This document shows, one piece after another, positions 15,764 through 24,434 of a DNA stretch of 64,000 bases. How positions within the stretch are numbered: the stretch's first letter is position 1; the number at the start of each line of letters is the position of its first letter. A program made the position numbers and the translations under genes. A model generated the notes under the pieces. That model saw nothing but the letters and a program-made list of their open reading frames with translations. It searched no databases and was not told the origin of the DNA. Source of the stretch: Streptomyces hyderabadensis (GTDB lineage: Bacteria > Actinomycetota > Actinomycetes > Streptomycetales > Streptomycetaceae); the NCBI RefSeq assembly GCF_020404845.1, contig NZ_JAIOJZ010000011.1, positions 62,001 through 126,000 of the forward strand. The letters are read 5' to 3'.

Positions 15764-17740
15764 TCAGCGGTGGATGGAGGTGGTGACGGGGGCAGGGGTG
15801 TGCGGCGCGTCCGGTGCGCGGGTGAGTACGGCCAGCGGGGGTGCGCCGGGGCGGGTGGGCAGGGCGCGTGCGGTCATCCCGGACTCGGCGACCACCTCCT
15901 TGAGCCCGATGGGGGCCCACCGGTAGGAGTCGTGCACCTCGCGCTCCGCCTCGGGGGCGTCGTCACGGTAGACGCGCCAGGTGGAGTGCAGCAGCAGCAC
16001 GCCGTCCTCCGCGTCGTCCGGCGCTGCGCCGAACGACCACTCGTAGCGGTGCCGTCCGGCGGTGGCGGTGGCCAGCCTGGTGTCGGGAAGGGTCAACGGC
16101 TCCTCGAACTGCATGAGTTCGACGATCACGAGCCCTCCGGGAGCCAGCCTCCGGTTCACTCGCCGCCAGAGCCGGGCCCGTGCGTCGGCGTCGAGGTGGC
16201 CGAGGACTCCGCACAGCAGGACGACGCTCATCCGGTCCGGCAGGTCCAGGTCGGGCGCGGCGTCCGCGGTGACGGTGACGCGGGAGCGCAGGTCCGGGTC
16301 GCTGAAGACCCTGCTGGTGAGTACGGCGCGCATGCCGACCGCCGGTTCGCAGGCCAGGATCTCGGCGTCCGGCCGGGCACGGGCGACGGCCTCGGTCACC
16401 AGGCCGGTCCCGGCGCCGATGTCGACCACGGGTCCGGTGCTGAGGTCGGCGTCGGCGAGGAGCGCGGCGACGGCGGGCGCGCTCGCGGTCGCGGTGTGCT
16501 CGGCGGCGACGAGGTCGAAGAACTCGGCCGACGGGGTGTAGGGCGCGGCACCCGCAGGGCCGCGGGTGCGTTCCGGGTCGCCGGCGCGATCGGTCTCGGC
16601 GCGGTGCGCGTCGGCGCGATCCGTCTCGGCGCGGTGCGCGTCGGTGCGCGCCTGCCGGGGAGCGGGGAAGACGTCGCTGAGCGCGAGGGGCCGCGGGGTG
16701 GCCGGACGTACGATCTCGGGCGGTCCGAGCCGTGCGGCGAGGTCGGTCCAGATGCGGCACACGGCCAGGTCGTACTGGCCCGCGCGCAGGGCGTCGCCGT
16801 CCTGCTCGACGGCATCGCGGAGCCCGTCGAGTGCGCCGCCGACCGCTTGCGGCCACAGGTCGGAGAAGACGGTCCGGAAGGTGCCCGTGGTCCCGACGAC
16901 GGCCGTGGTGCCCAGGCCCAGCCGTCCGGTGCCCGGTCCGTCGAGGACGAAGCGCCGGTCGGCGTCGCGCCCGACGTGCAGCCGGGGGCTCCACAGCACG
17001 GGGCCGTGGGTGTCGGCCAGGGTGAGCACTCCGCCTTCCGTGCCGAGCGAGATCCGGTGCCAGTGCAGGGCGTGGTTGTCCCGGTCGGACGGGTCGAGCT
17101 GGTGGTGCACGCGCAGCGTGAGGGGTACGCCCGCCAGCATGCCGTGCAGGGAGCGGAACGGCTGCGGTCCGATCTCGGCGGGCAGCGGCGCCGGGTCCGC
17201 GAAGCGCCAGGGGCGCAGGGTGCCCAGCGCCCGGCCGAGGATGTCCACCAGGGGGTGCATCAGGTGGACCGGGGTGGCGGCGTCGACGAAGAGCGGTTGC
17301 TGCTGGGCGACGAGTCTGCGGGCCGCGTCGACGAAGTCGCGGACCGGGGCGACGTGCGGGTAGTGGGTGTTGAGCCGGTACTGCACTCCCCGGCGGCGTG
17401 CGTGGGTGAGGTTGTCCGTCAGCTCGGTGAGGTGGACGGGGTGTTCCTGGAGGACGTGGATGCCCCGGTCCATGAGCGCGCGGGCCAGATCGGTGCCCCG
17501 GCCGCCCGAGATCGAGGAACTCACCGCCACACAGGCGGCGTCGATGCCGGCCGGGAGGTCACCGGTGTCCGTGTAGTGGGGGACGCCGAGTCGCTGGGCG
17601 TACGCCCGGGAGGCGGCCGAGCCCCGGCTCAGGAGGCCAGCCAGCTGGTATCCGGGGCGGCGGTGTGCGGCCTCGGCGTAGAAGCGGCCGAAGTTGGTGC
17701 CGCAGACCAGCACCCGGAAGGGGGTGGAGGTGGTGTTCAC
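15764..17740 (-). CDS. Thiazolinyl imide reductase fused to a methyltransferase
   Basis: A 658-aa two-domain protein. Residues 1 to about 360 match thiazolinyl imide reductases (PchG, Irp3/YbtU): VLVCGTNFGRFYAEAAHR NADPH fold, EHPVHLTEL, NTHYPHVAPVRDFV. These reduce one carrier-bound thiazoline to thiazolidine. Residues about 400-658 form a class I SAM methyltransferase (VVDIGAGTGLVTEAV, VVLLCGVLGHL) that is paralogous to the stand-alone gene at 12947. The domains are joined by a hydrophilic linker built from two copies of a 10-residue repeat. Starts at GTG 17740, overlapping the preceding stop (GTGA). PchG and Irp3 are single-domain proteins of about 350-370 aa, so this fusion is unusual. 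There is no frameshift or stop between the domains. Confidence 0.88.
   Translation of the reverse strand: MNTTSTPFRVLVCGTNFGRFYAEAAHRRPGYQLAGLLSRGSAASRAYAQRLGVPHYTDTGDLPAGIDAACVAVSSSISGGRGTDLARALMDRGIHVLQEHPVHLTELTDNLTHARRRGVQYRLNTHYPHVAPVRDFVDAARRLVAQQQPLFVDAATPVHLMHPLVDILGRALGTLRPWRFADPAPLPAEIGPQPFRSLHGMLAGVPLTLRVHHQLDPSDRDNHALHWHRISLGTEGGVLTLADTHGPVLWSPRLHVGRDADRRFVLDGPGTGRLGLGTTAVVGTTGTFRTVFSDLWPQAVGGALDGLRDAVEQDGDALRAGQYDLAVCRIWTDLAARLGPPEIVRPATPRPLALSDVFPAPRQARTDAHRAETDRADAHRAETDRAGDPERTRGPAGAAPYTPSAEFFDLVAAEHTATASAPAVAALLADADLSTGPVVDIGAGTGLVTEAVARARPDAEILACEPAVGMRAVLTSRVFSDPDLRSRVTVTADAAPDLDLPDRMSVVLLCGVLGHLDADARARLWRRVNRRLAPGGLVIVELMQFEEPLTLPDTRLATATAGRHRYEWSFGAAPDDAEDGVLLLHSTWRVYRDDAPEAEREVHDSYRWAPIGLKEVVAESGMTARALPTRPGAPPLAVLTRAPDAPHTPAPVTTSIHR
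16583..16642. repeat. Two tandem 30-bp repeats in the reductase-methyltransferase linker
   Basis: Copies at 16583-16612 and 16613-16642 differ at one base. They encode TDRADAHRAE-type decapeptides on the minus strand. Being a multiple of three, copy number could vary without breaking the frame. Confidence 0.85.
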
Positions 17741-18888
17741 AGCGCGCCCTCTTCCACGTGGTCGGCGCCGGCCGCCGTGCCGGTGGGCCGGAGGTCCGCG
17801 GCGCCGCGGCCACGCAGGTGGCGCACCACGGTGCCGGGGTCCAGCACGTCGCAGGCGAAGTGGACCCCTGCGGGCACCCGGTCTCGCAGCACGGCGTCCA
17901 CCGCGAGCGCGCCCACGGTCGCGGTGAGCCGGTAGCTGCTGGCCGCGCGCAGGGTCACTCCCGCGGTGGCCGGCCGTCCGGACGCGGTGCCCGACAGTGC
18001 GAAGTCCATGACGTAGTAGGGCGCCCGTCCGGCCAGGTCGAGGTCGGCGGCGAGGAACAGCCGGTCCGCCAGCTCCGCCGGGTCGTCCCCGGCGGCGAGG
18101 CGGCCCGGGAGCCGGTTGAGCAGGGCGCGCACGGCGGGGCCGGGGTGGACGTTGTACCAGTCGAGGCGGTCCAGGCCGAGGGCGGTGGCGAGGCGTTCGC
18201 TCTCGCCGCTGAGGTAGGGCTGGAGCGCCACCCGGCCGGGGAAGGCGTGGTGTTCGGTGTCCTCGGCGGTGCGCAGGGTGCGCGGGACGCGCCGGCCGCC
18301 GCGGACGGCGGCGAGGGCCTCGCCGTAGGCGGCGCCGTCCGCGCCTCCGGAGGTGAGGGAGAGCATGAGGTCGTGCGCCACGGTCGGCGAGCAGGTCTCC
18401 AGGCCGCCGCAGTACGCGGTCAGCGCGGAGACACGGTCCAGGCCCTGCCCGGCCAGCCAGCGGGGCAGCAGGCTGGACAGGCCCGGCAGGGCCCCGGCCG
18501 ACAGGACGACCGTGCGGCCGTCGCGGGCCGGGTCGCCCGCCGCCAGGAGGTCCTCGGCGGCCGGGTCGTCCCCGGCCACGTCGACGCAGTGCGCCCCGGC
18601 GGCGAGTGCGGCGGCGGCGACCGTGGCGCGCAGCCGGTAGGTGGGGCCCGCGCAGTTGAGGACCAGGTCGCAGCCCTCGGTGAAGGCACGCAGGCCGTCT
18701 GGTGCGGTGGCGTCCGCCCACACCGTCTCGTCGTGGCCGGCGGGGTCCTCCTCGGCGACCGCGCACAGCGCCGCCGCGGTCCGGCCGCCCAGGCGCAGTC
18801 CGGTGTGCCCGAGTGCGCGCAGTTCCCGTACGGCGGCCCGGCCGACCGCCCCGGATGCGCCGAGGACTCCGATCAGGGGCTTGGTCAT
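17737..18888 (-). CDS. Saccharopine dehydrogenase-like NAD(P)-binding protein
   Basis: A 383-aa protein with N-terminal Rossmann motif IGVLGASGAVGRAAVREL and the saccharopine-dehydrogenase/trans-acting-reductase pattern (CDLVLNCAGPTYRLRATVAAAALAAGAHCVDVAGD). The second half carries the domain typical of these proteins. It begins at ATG 18888, overlapping the NRPS stop (ATGA), so it is translationally coupled. A gene of this type sits at the same place in coelibactin-type clusters. Its reaction is not established; reduction or oxidation of a ring or a released intermediate is an inference. Confidence 0.8.
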   Translation of the reverse strand: MTKPLIGVLGASGAVGRAAVRELRALGHTGLRLGGRTAAALCAVAEEDPAGHDETVWADATAPDGLRAFTEGCDLVLNCAGPTYRLRATVAAAALAAGAHCVDVAGDDPAAEDLLAAGDPARDGRTVVLSAGALPGLSSLLPRWLAGQGLDRVSALTAYCGGLETCSPTVAHDLMLSLTSGGADGAAYGEALAAVRGGRRVPRTLRTAEDTEHHAFPGRVALQPYLSGESERLATALGLDRLDWYNVHPGPAVRALLNRLPGRLAAGDDPAELADRLFLAADLDLAGRAPYYVMDFALSGTASGRPATAGVTLRAASSYRLTATVGALAVDAVLRDRVPAGVHFACDVLDPGTVVRHLRGRGAADLRPTGTAAGADHVEEGAL

Positions 18889-21800
18889 CGGGTGATCGCC
18901 CCCTGGGTCAGTTCGCCGAGGGTCTTGAGGATGCCGGGCGCGTGCTCGACGGACAGGCAGCTGTAGTGGTCGCCGCCGATGTCGACGATGTCCAGGTCGC
19001 CCAGGGTCAGTTCCTCCCAGTAGGCGGTGACGGCGTCCTTGCTGCCGGGGAAGGGGTAGGCGCCGTCGTGGCGCAGGAAGGTGATGTCGCCCGCGTAGGG
19101 CTCGGCGTCGTAGCGGGTGATGGCGAAGACGCTCTGGCGGAAGGCGAGGAAGAGCCGGGTCATGTGGTCGGGTTCGTAGGTGCCGGCGGACGCGGGCACC
19201 GCCTCGCACATCCGGGCGATCCGGGTGGCGCGGGGGACGTCGGCGAGCCGGCGGAAGCAGCCCGCGACGTCCTCGAACTGCGCGGGCAGTGCGGCGAGTC
19301 CGCCGTCGGGCAGCACACCGGGGCTTGCGGCCAGGACGGCGTCGGCCGCAGCGGCCACCCGGTACTGGTCGTCCAGGAAGCCGAGTTCGGCCGGGTCGAT
19401 GCCCATCATGACGGCGAAGGAGTACTCGGCGAGGAGTTCGTCGTCGAGGCGGAAGCGGGGGCTGTGGCTGCTGATCACGGTGAGGCTCTCCACCTCCGCC
19501 CCGGACTCGGCGAGGTTGCGGGCCACTTCGGTGGCGATCAGGCCGCCCAGGCAGTAGCCGACGACGTGGAAGCGGCCGCGGCCGTCCGCGGTCAGGGCCC
19601 GCGCGTAGTCGGCCGCCATCCGCTCGATCAGTCCGTCGGGCGGTGCGGCGAGGAAGGCGCTCAGGTCGGGCACCTCCACGCCGACGACCTCGGCGAGGCC
19701 CGGCGAGCGGCGCCTGATCTCGGTGATCAGCGCCCGGTACGGCATGATCGTGGCGGTTCCGGCGTGCACCAGCACGGTCGTCGGCTCGTCCTGCGTGCGG
19801 GAGCCGTGCAGGTGGATCACCGGGTCCGTGCGCGGGGCCCCGGTGGCGGGCGCCTCCTGGGCGCCGGCGAGGCCGCGCAGGAACCCCGCGAGGCCCGCGA
19901 CCGTGGGGCGGCGCAGCATGTGGCGCAGGACGACGTCCCATTCCAGGTCCGCCGCCTGCGGGATCCGTTCGCGCAGGCGGCCCACCATGCGGGCCACCAG
20001 GAGCGAGTCGCCGCCGAGGTCGAAGAAGTCGTCGTTGCGGGTGACGCGGTCGACCGCGAGGAGTTCCGTCCACAGGTCGGCCAGGCCGCTCTCCAGCTCG
20101 TCCCTCGGCTGCTCGTCCACGACGACCGGTGCGCTGTCCCGGGGCAGCCAGGACTGCAGGCGTGCGCGGTCGGTCTTGCCGTTGGCCGTGCGGGGCAGGG
20201 TGTCGACGACCTGCCACACCGAGGGGAGCATGTACTCCGGGAGCCGGGTGGCCGCCGTGCGGGCCAGCTCGCCCGTCGGAACGTGGTGCCGGTCGTCCTT
20301 CAGCGTGGCGATGAAGACCTCCTGCCCGGTGGCCGCCAGGGCGTCTTGGGCGTCGGGGAGTGTGACGACCTCGGACGCCGCGTGAGCGTCGAGGAGTTCA
20401 CGCCACTGGGTGTGGGTGAGGAAGGACTGTCCGGTGTGCTCGCGCACATCGGTCCAGGGGCGGCCGGCGACCTCCAGGAACTCCATGGAGACCAGCAGCG
20501 GGAGGTTCTCGTCGCGGGTGTTCTCCACGAAGACGAGCTGTCCGCCCGGTACCAGCAGTTCCCGGAGCCTGCCCACGGCGGCGTCCGCGTCGGCGGCGGC
20601 GTGCAGCGTGTTGGCGCAGATCACGACGTCGAAGGTGTTGGGCAGCAGGTGCTGGGCGCGCGGGTCCTCGTCGACGTCGAAGCGCTGGTAGCGCACCCAG
20701 GTGTGGTCGGCGAAGCGCTCGCGGGCTTCGTTCAGGAAGAACGCCGAGGGGTCGGTGAACAGGTAGTCCACGCCGTACTCGGCGAGGACGGGCACCAGTT
20801 CGCCGGTGGTGCCGCCGACGCCGCCGCCGACCTCCAGCACCCGCAGCCGCTCCTCACCGGTGTGGCTCGCGGCGATCTCGCGCAGCGCGGCGACCACCGC
20901 GCGGTTGAGGTGCCGGATGGCGAGGTTGTCCCGGTAGGCGGCGTCCGCGGCCTCCGTCGCCGCGCCCGGGAAGAGCAGGTCCCGGATGCCGATGTCCCCG
21001 CAGACCAGCTCGGGGAGCCGCTCGGCGCAGGTGCGCATGACGGCGAGCAGTTCGGTGCTCCAGCCGATCTCGTGCTCCAGCTCGGCGGCCAGCCGCCAGC
21101 GGCGCTCGGCCTCGGGCGCGGAGACGGGGACGAGGCCGGTGTAGGCGTCGTCGGTGTCCCGGTGGGTGAGCCGGTCCCGGGCGGCGAGGGCACGCAGCCA
21201 GCGGCGCACGATGTGCCGGTGCCGGGGCGTGGCCCGCAGTGCCGTGCCCACCTCCTCCGCCGTGCGTGCCGCTCCCCCGTCGAACACTCCGGAGGCGGCC
21301 AGTACCCGGGTCGTCTCGGCGACGGCCACGTCGTCGAGGGCGGCCAGGAAGTCGGTGAGCCGTGCGGCGTCGACGGCCGCGGAGGCTTCGCGCACCGCCT
21401 CGGCGGCGGCCGCGCGTGCCCGGTCCCGGCGGGTGGCCGAGGCTGTGCCATCCCGGTGCGCCGCCCCGCCGTCCTTGCGTGCCGTCTCCACGAACGCGGC
21501 CAGGCGTCGTCCGCCCGCCGCCGAGTCGTCGACGACGACCGCGCCCGCCGCGACGGCCGGATGGGCCTGTACGGCGGCCTCCACCTCGGCGAGTTCGACC
21601 CGGTAGCCGCGGATCTTGATCTGGGCGTCCTCCCGGCCCAGGAACTCGATGGTCCCGTCGGGCAGGTACCGGCCGAGGTCGCCCGTGCGGTAGAGCCGCT
21701 CTCCGGTCGCGGGGTCGGTGAGGAACCGCTCCGCGGTGCGTTCCGCGTCGCCGAAGTAGCCGAGGGCCACGCCGGCGCCGCCGATGTACAGCTCGCCGGG

Positions 21801-24434
21801 CACCCACTCGGGCCGTGGCCGCAGGTGCCGGTCGAGCACGGCGAAGGTCTGGTTGGTCAGGGGCTTGCCGTAGGGGATGCTCGGGCGGGCCGTGTCCACC
21901 GTGCCGATCGGGTGGGCGATGGACCAGATGGCGCCCTCGGTGGCCCCTCCGAGGGAGACGACCTCCAGGCCGGGCAGCAGTTCACGGGCCTGGTCGGGCA
22001 GCGCGACCGGTATCCAGTCGCCGGATATCAGCGCGAGCCGCAGGGAACCGTCTTCGGCGGGAGGCTCGGAGCGGAGCCAGTCGCACAGCATGTGCAGCTG
22101 GCCCGGCACGGAGTTCCAGACCGTGACGCCGAAGTCGCGGACCAGTTCGGCCCAGTGGGAGGGATCGCCGCGCCGGTCGGCGCGGGGCAGGACGAGGGCG
22201 GCGCCGACGGCGAGCGGTCCGAACAGGTCGTAGACGGACAGGTCGAAGCCGAGCCCCGCGATGCCCAGGACGCGGTCGTGTGCGGTGACGCGGTGGCGGC
22301 GGTTGATGTCCTCGACGGTGTTCAGGGCCGCCCGGTGGCTGATCATCACGCCCTTGGGCGTGCCGGTGGAGCCGGAGGTGTAGATGACATAGGCGAGGTC
22401 GTCCGGGTCCCGGGGTGCGGTGACCGCCGTACCGTCCGCGCCGGACTCCTCGGCGCGGTCCACGGCGACGGCCGACACCGTGTCCGGGAGGTCTTCGAGT
22501 TCGGCGAGCCAGGACTGGGTGAGGACGGTGCGCACGCCCGCGTCCGCGATGATCGTGTCGCGCCGGGCGGGCGGCTGGGCGGTGTCGACGGGCAGGTAGG
22601 CGCCGCCCGCCATGAGGGTGCCGAGGACGGCGACGACCTGCTCCCAGCCCTTGTCCGTCCAGATGGCCACCGGTTCCCCGGGGCGCAGTCCGGACGCCGT
22701 CAGCGTCTTGGCGAGGCCGGTCGCACGGTCCACGAGCCGCCGGTAGGAGAGGGCCAGTTCGGGGGTGCGGACCGCGATGGCGTCCGGTGTCCTTCGTGCC
22801 TGGGCGAGTACGGGTTCGTGGAGCAGGGTGTCGGGCAGCGGGCCCTCGGTGGCGTTGACCGCGGCCCGGCGCGCCGTCTGCGCCGCGGGCAGGCTGATCC
22901 GGGCCGGCGCGTCCCAGGCGGCCTCCCCGGCCCCGCCCGGCGCCGCCAGCGACCGTACGAGTGCGGTGTACGCCTCGAACATGGCGTCGGCCACCCCGTG
23001 GGCGAGCGCGCCCTGCCGGATGTCCCAGGACAGGCTCAGCGCGTCGCCGCGGTGCATGACCTGGCAGTCCAGCCACACCTGGGGCGTCCGGGTCACGGCG
23101 TACGACACCTCGGGGGGTACGCCCTCGGCGGTGGCTCCGGAGCCCAGGGCGCTGGTGAAGACGACCGGCATGAGCACCGGGGCGCCGGCCCGGCGGGAGA
23201 GTTCGGCGAGCACCTCCGAGCCGGTGAACAGCGGGTGTGCCAGGTCTTCGAGGAGCTGCTGCGCCACGGCCCGGGTGCGCTCGGCGAAGTTGGCCCGGGC
23301 GCCGAGGTCGACGGCGAGGAGTTCGAGCGAGGTGAAGTCGCCGACGAGGCGGTCGATGTCCTCGTGCAGGGCCGGCCGGTCGACGGTGGGCACGTTGAGG
23401 GTGAAGCGGCTGGTCCGCGACCAGGCGCCGACCGTTTCGGCGTACGCGGCGAGCAGCGCCGCCGACACGGTCAGGCCGCGCCGTGCGGCCCGTTCGGCGA
23501 GCCGGTCCCGGTCGGCCGCGGGCAGCAGGACCTCCAGCCGCCGGAAGGTCACCGGGTCGTCGGGGGCAGGGGTGCGGCCGCCTTCGTCCGGGGCCGTCAC
23601 GGCGGCCTCCCAGGCTTCGGCGAGGGGCAGTTCGGGGGCGGGCGGCAGGGTGTCGAGGCGTGCGGTCCAGTAGGCCCGGTCGCGGGCGTGGCCGTCGGTG
23701 TCGGCCAGGGCACGGCGGGCCAGGACGTAGTCGCGGAAGGTGACGCCCGGGGCGTGGGACAGCGCGTGGCCGCCGTAGCCGCGCCGGAACTCGGCGAGCA
23801 GGAGGCGCAGGCTCGCGTGGTCGACGACGAGCATGTCGAAGGCGAGGTGGAGCACCGCCCGTTCGGCGGTCCGGGTCACGTGCACGTCGAAGAGGGGCCA
23901 CTGGTCGGTGGGGGCCTCGCGGGTGGCCAGCCGGGCCCGGGTGCGTGCGAGCTGTGCCTCGGCGGTGGCGGCCTCCAGCGCGGTCAGGTCGTCGGTGCCG
24001 ACGGTCAGTGCGGGGACCTCGGGCAGCACCCGCTGGTAGCCGTCGTGGTGGACGACGGCGCGGAGCATGTCGTGCCGCTGGACCAGTTCCCGCCACACGG
24101 AGGTCACGCGGTCCACGTCCAGGTCGGGGTATTCCAGCTCCACGTAGGCGTGGCAGCCGACACCCCCGTAGGCGTAGGCGTCGGTGCGGCCGATGAGGTA
24201 GGCGGCCTGGATGTCGGTGAGCGGGAACGGTTCGTGGCGGTTGCCGGGGTCGGCCCGCAACGCGGGCTCCGCCGCCTCCAGGTGGCGCAGGATGGCTTCC
24301 TTGTGCGTGCGCAGTTCGGCTCGGTGGGTGTCCGTGAGCGTGCCCTGCGGGGCCCGGAAGCGCAGTTGTCCGTCCTGGGCCCACAGCGTCACGCCCTCGT
24401 CGGCGTATCGGGCCAGCAGTTCAGCGATGTTCAC
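18885..24434 (-). CDS. NRPS, Cy-A(MT)-PCP-TE (terminal module)
   Basis: A 1849-aa protein. In order: TubC-type N-terminal docking region (1-55); Cy domain (about 70-500) with FPLTDIQAAYLIGR and the DxxxxDxxS motif DMLVVDHAS; A domain from about 530 with YTSGSTGTPKG and pocket code D-L-Y-N-L-S-L-I-W, the known cysteine code; a methyltransferase inserted between A8 and A9 (LEVGGGVGGTTGE near 1206), as in PchF; A10 TANGKTDRA near 1415; PCP with LGGDSL near 1475; and a C-terminal thioesterase. The TE elbow reads GYCLGG, so the nucleophile is Cys1628, not Ser. Starts at GTG 24434, overlapping the first NRPS stop. It adds and cyclises the last Cys, methylates, and releases the product. Confidence 0.93.
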   Translation of the reverse strand: MNIAELLARYADEGVTLWAQDGQLRFRAPQGTLTDTHRAELRTHKEAILRHLEAAEPALRADPGNRHEPFPLTDIQAAYLIGRTDAYAYGGVGCHAYVELEYPDLDVDRVTSVWRELVQRHDMLRAVVHHDGYQRVLPEVPALTVGTDDLTALEAATAEAQLARTRARLATREAPTDQWPLFDVHVTRTAERAVLHLAFDMLVVDHASLRLLLAEFRRGYGGHALSHAPGVTFRDYVLARRALADTDGHARDRAYWTARLDTLPPAPELPLAEAWEAAVTAPDEGGRTPAPDDPVTFRRLEVLLPAADRDRLAERAARRGLTVSAALLAAYAETVGAWSRTSRFTLNVPTVDRPALHEDIDRLVGDFTSLELLAVDLGARANFAERTRAVAQQLLEDLAHPLFTGSEVLAELSRRAGAPVLMPVVFTSALGSGATAEGVPPEVSYAVTRTPQVWLDCQVMHRGDALSLSWDIRQGALAHGVADAMFEAYTALVRSLAAPGGAGEAAWDAPARISLPAAQTARRAAVNATEGPLPDTLLHEPVLAQARRTPDAIAVRTPELALSYRRLVDRATGLAKTLTASGLRPGEPVAIWTDKGWEQVVAVLGTLMAGGAYLPVDTAQPPARRDTIIADAGVRTVLTQSWLAELEDLPDTVSAVAVDRAEESGADGTAVTAPRDPDDLAYVIYTSGSTGTPKGVMISHRAALNTVEDINRRHRVTAHDRVLGIAGLGFDLSVYDLFGPLAVGAALVLPRADRRGDPSHWAELVRDFGVTVWNSVPGQLHMLCDWLRSEPPAEDGSLRLALISGDWIPVALPDQARELLPGLEVVSLGGATEGAIWSIAHPIGTVDTARPSIPYGKPLTNQTFAVLDRHLRPRPEWVPGELYIGGAGVALGYFGDAERTAERFLTDPATGERLYRTGDLGRYLPDGTIEFLGREDAQIKIRGYRVELAEVEAAVQAHPAVAAGAVVVDDSAAGGRRLAAFVETARKDGGAAHRDGTASATRRDRARAAAAEAVREASAAVDAARLTDFLAALDDVAVAETTRVLAASGVFDGGAARTAEEVGTALRATPRHRHIVRRWLRALAARDRLTHRDTDDAYTGLVPVSAPEAERRWRLAAELEHEIGWSTELLAVMRTCAERLPELVCGDIGIRDLLFPGAATEAADAAYRDNLAIRHLNRAVVAALREIAASHTGEERLRVLEVGGGVGGTTGELVPVLAEYGVDYLFTDPSAFFLNEARERFADHTWVRYQRFDVDEDPRAQHLLPNTFDVVICANTLHAAADADAAVGRLRELLVPGGQLVFVENTRDENLPLLVSMEFLEVAGRPWTDVREHTGQSFLTHTQWRELLDAHAASEVVTLPDAQDALAATGQEVFIATLKDDRHHVPTGELARTAATRLPEYMLPSVWQVVDTLPRTANGKTDRARLQSWLPRDSAPVVVDEQPRDELESGLADLWTELLAVDRVTRNDDFFDLGGDSLLVARMVGRLRERIPQAADLEWDVVLRHMLRRPTVAGLAGFLRGLAGAQEAPATGAPRTDPVIHLHGSRTQDEPTTVLVHAGTATIMPYRALITEIRRRSPGLAEVVGVEVPDLSAFLAAPPDGLIERMAADYARALTADGRGRFHVVGYCLGGLIATEVARNLAESGAEVESLTVISSHSPRFRLDDELLAEYSFAVMMGIDPAELGFLDDQYRVAAAADAVLAASPGVLPDGGLAALPAQFEDVAGCFRRLADVPRATRIARMCEAVPASAGTYEPDHMTRLFLAFRQSVFAITRYDAEPYAGDITFLRHDGAYPFPGSKDAVTAYWEELTLGDLDIVDIGGDHYSCLSVEHAPGILKTLGELTQGAITR

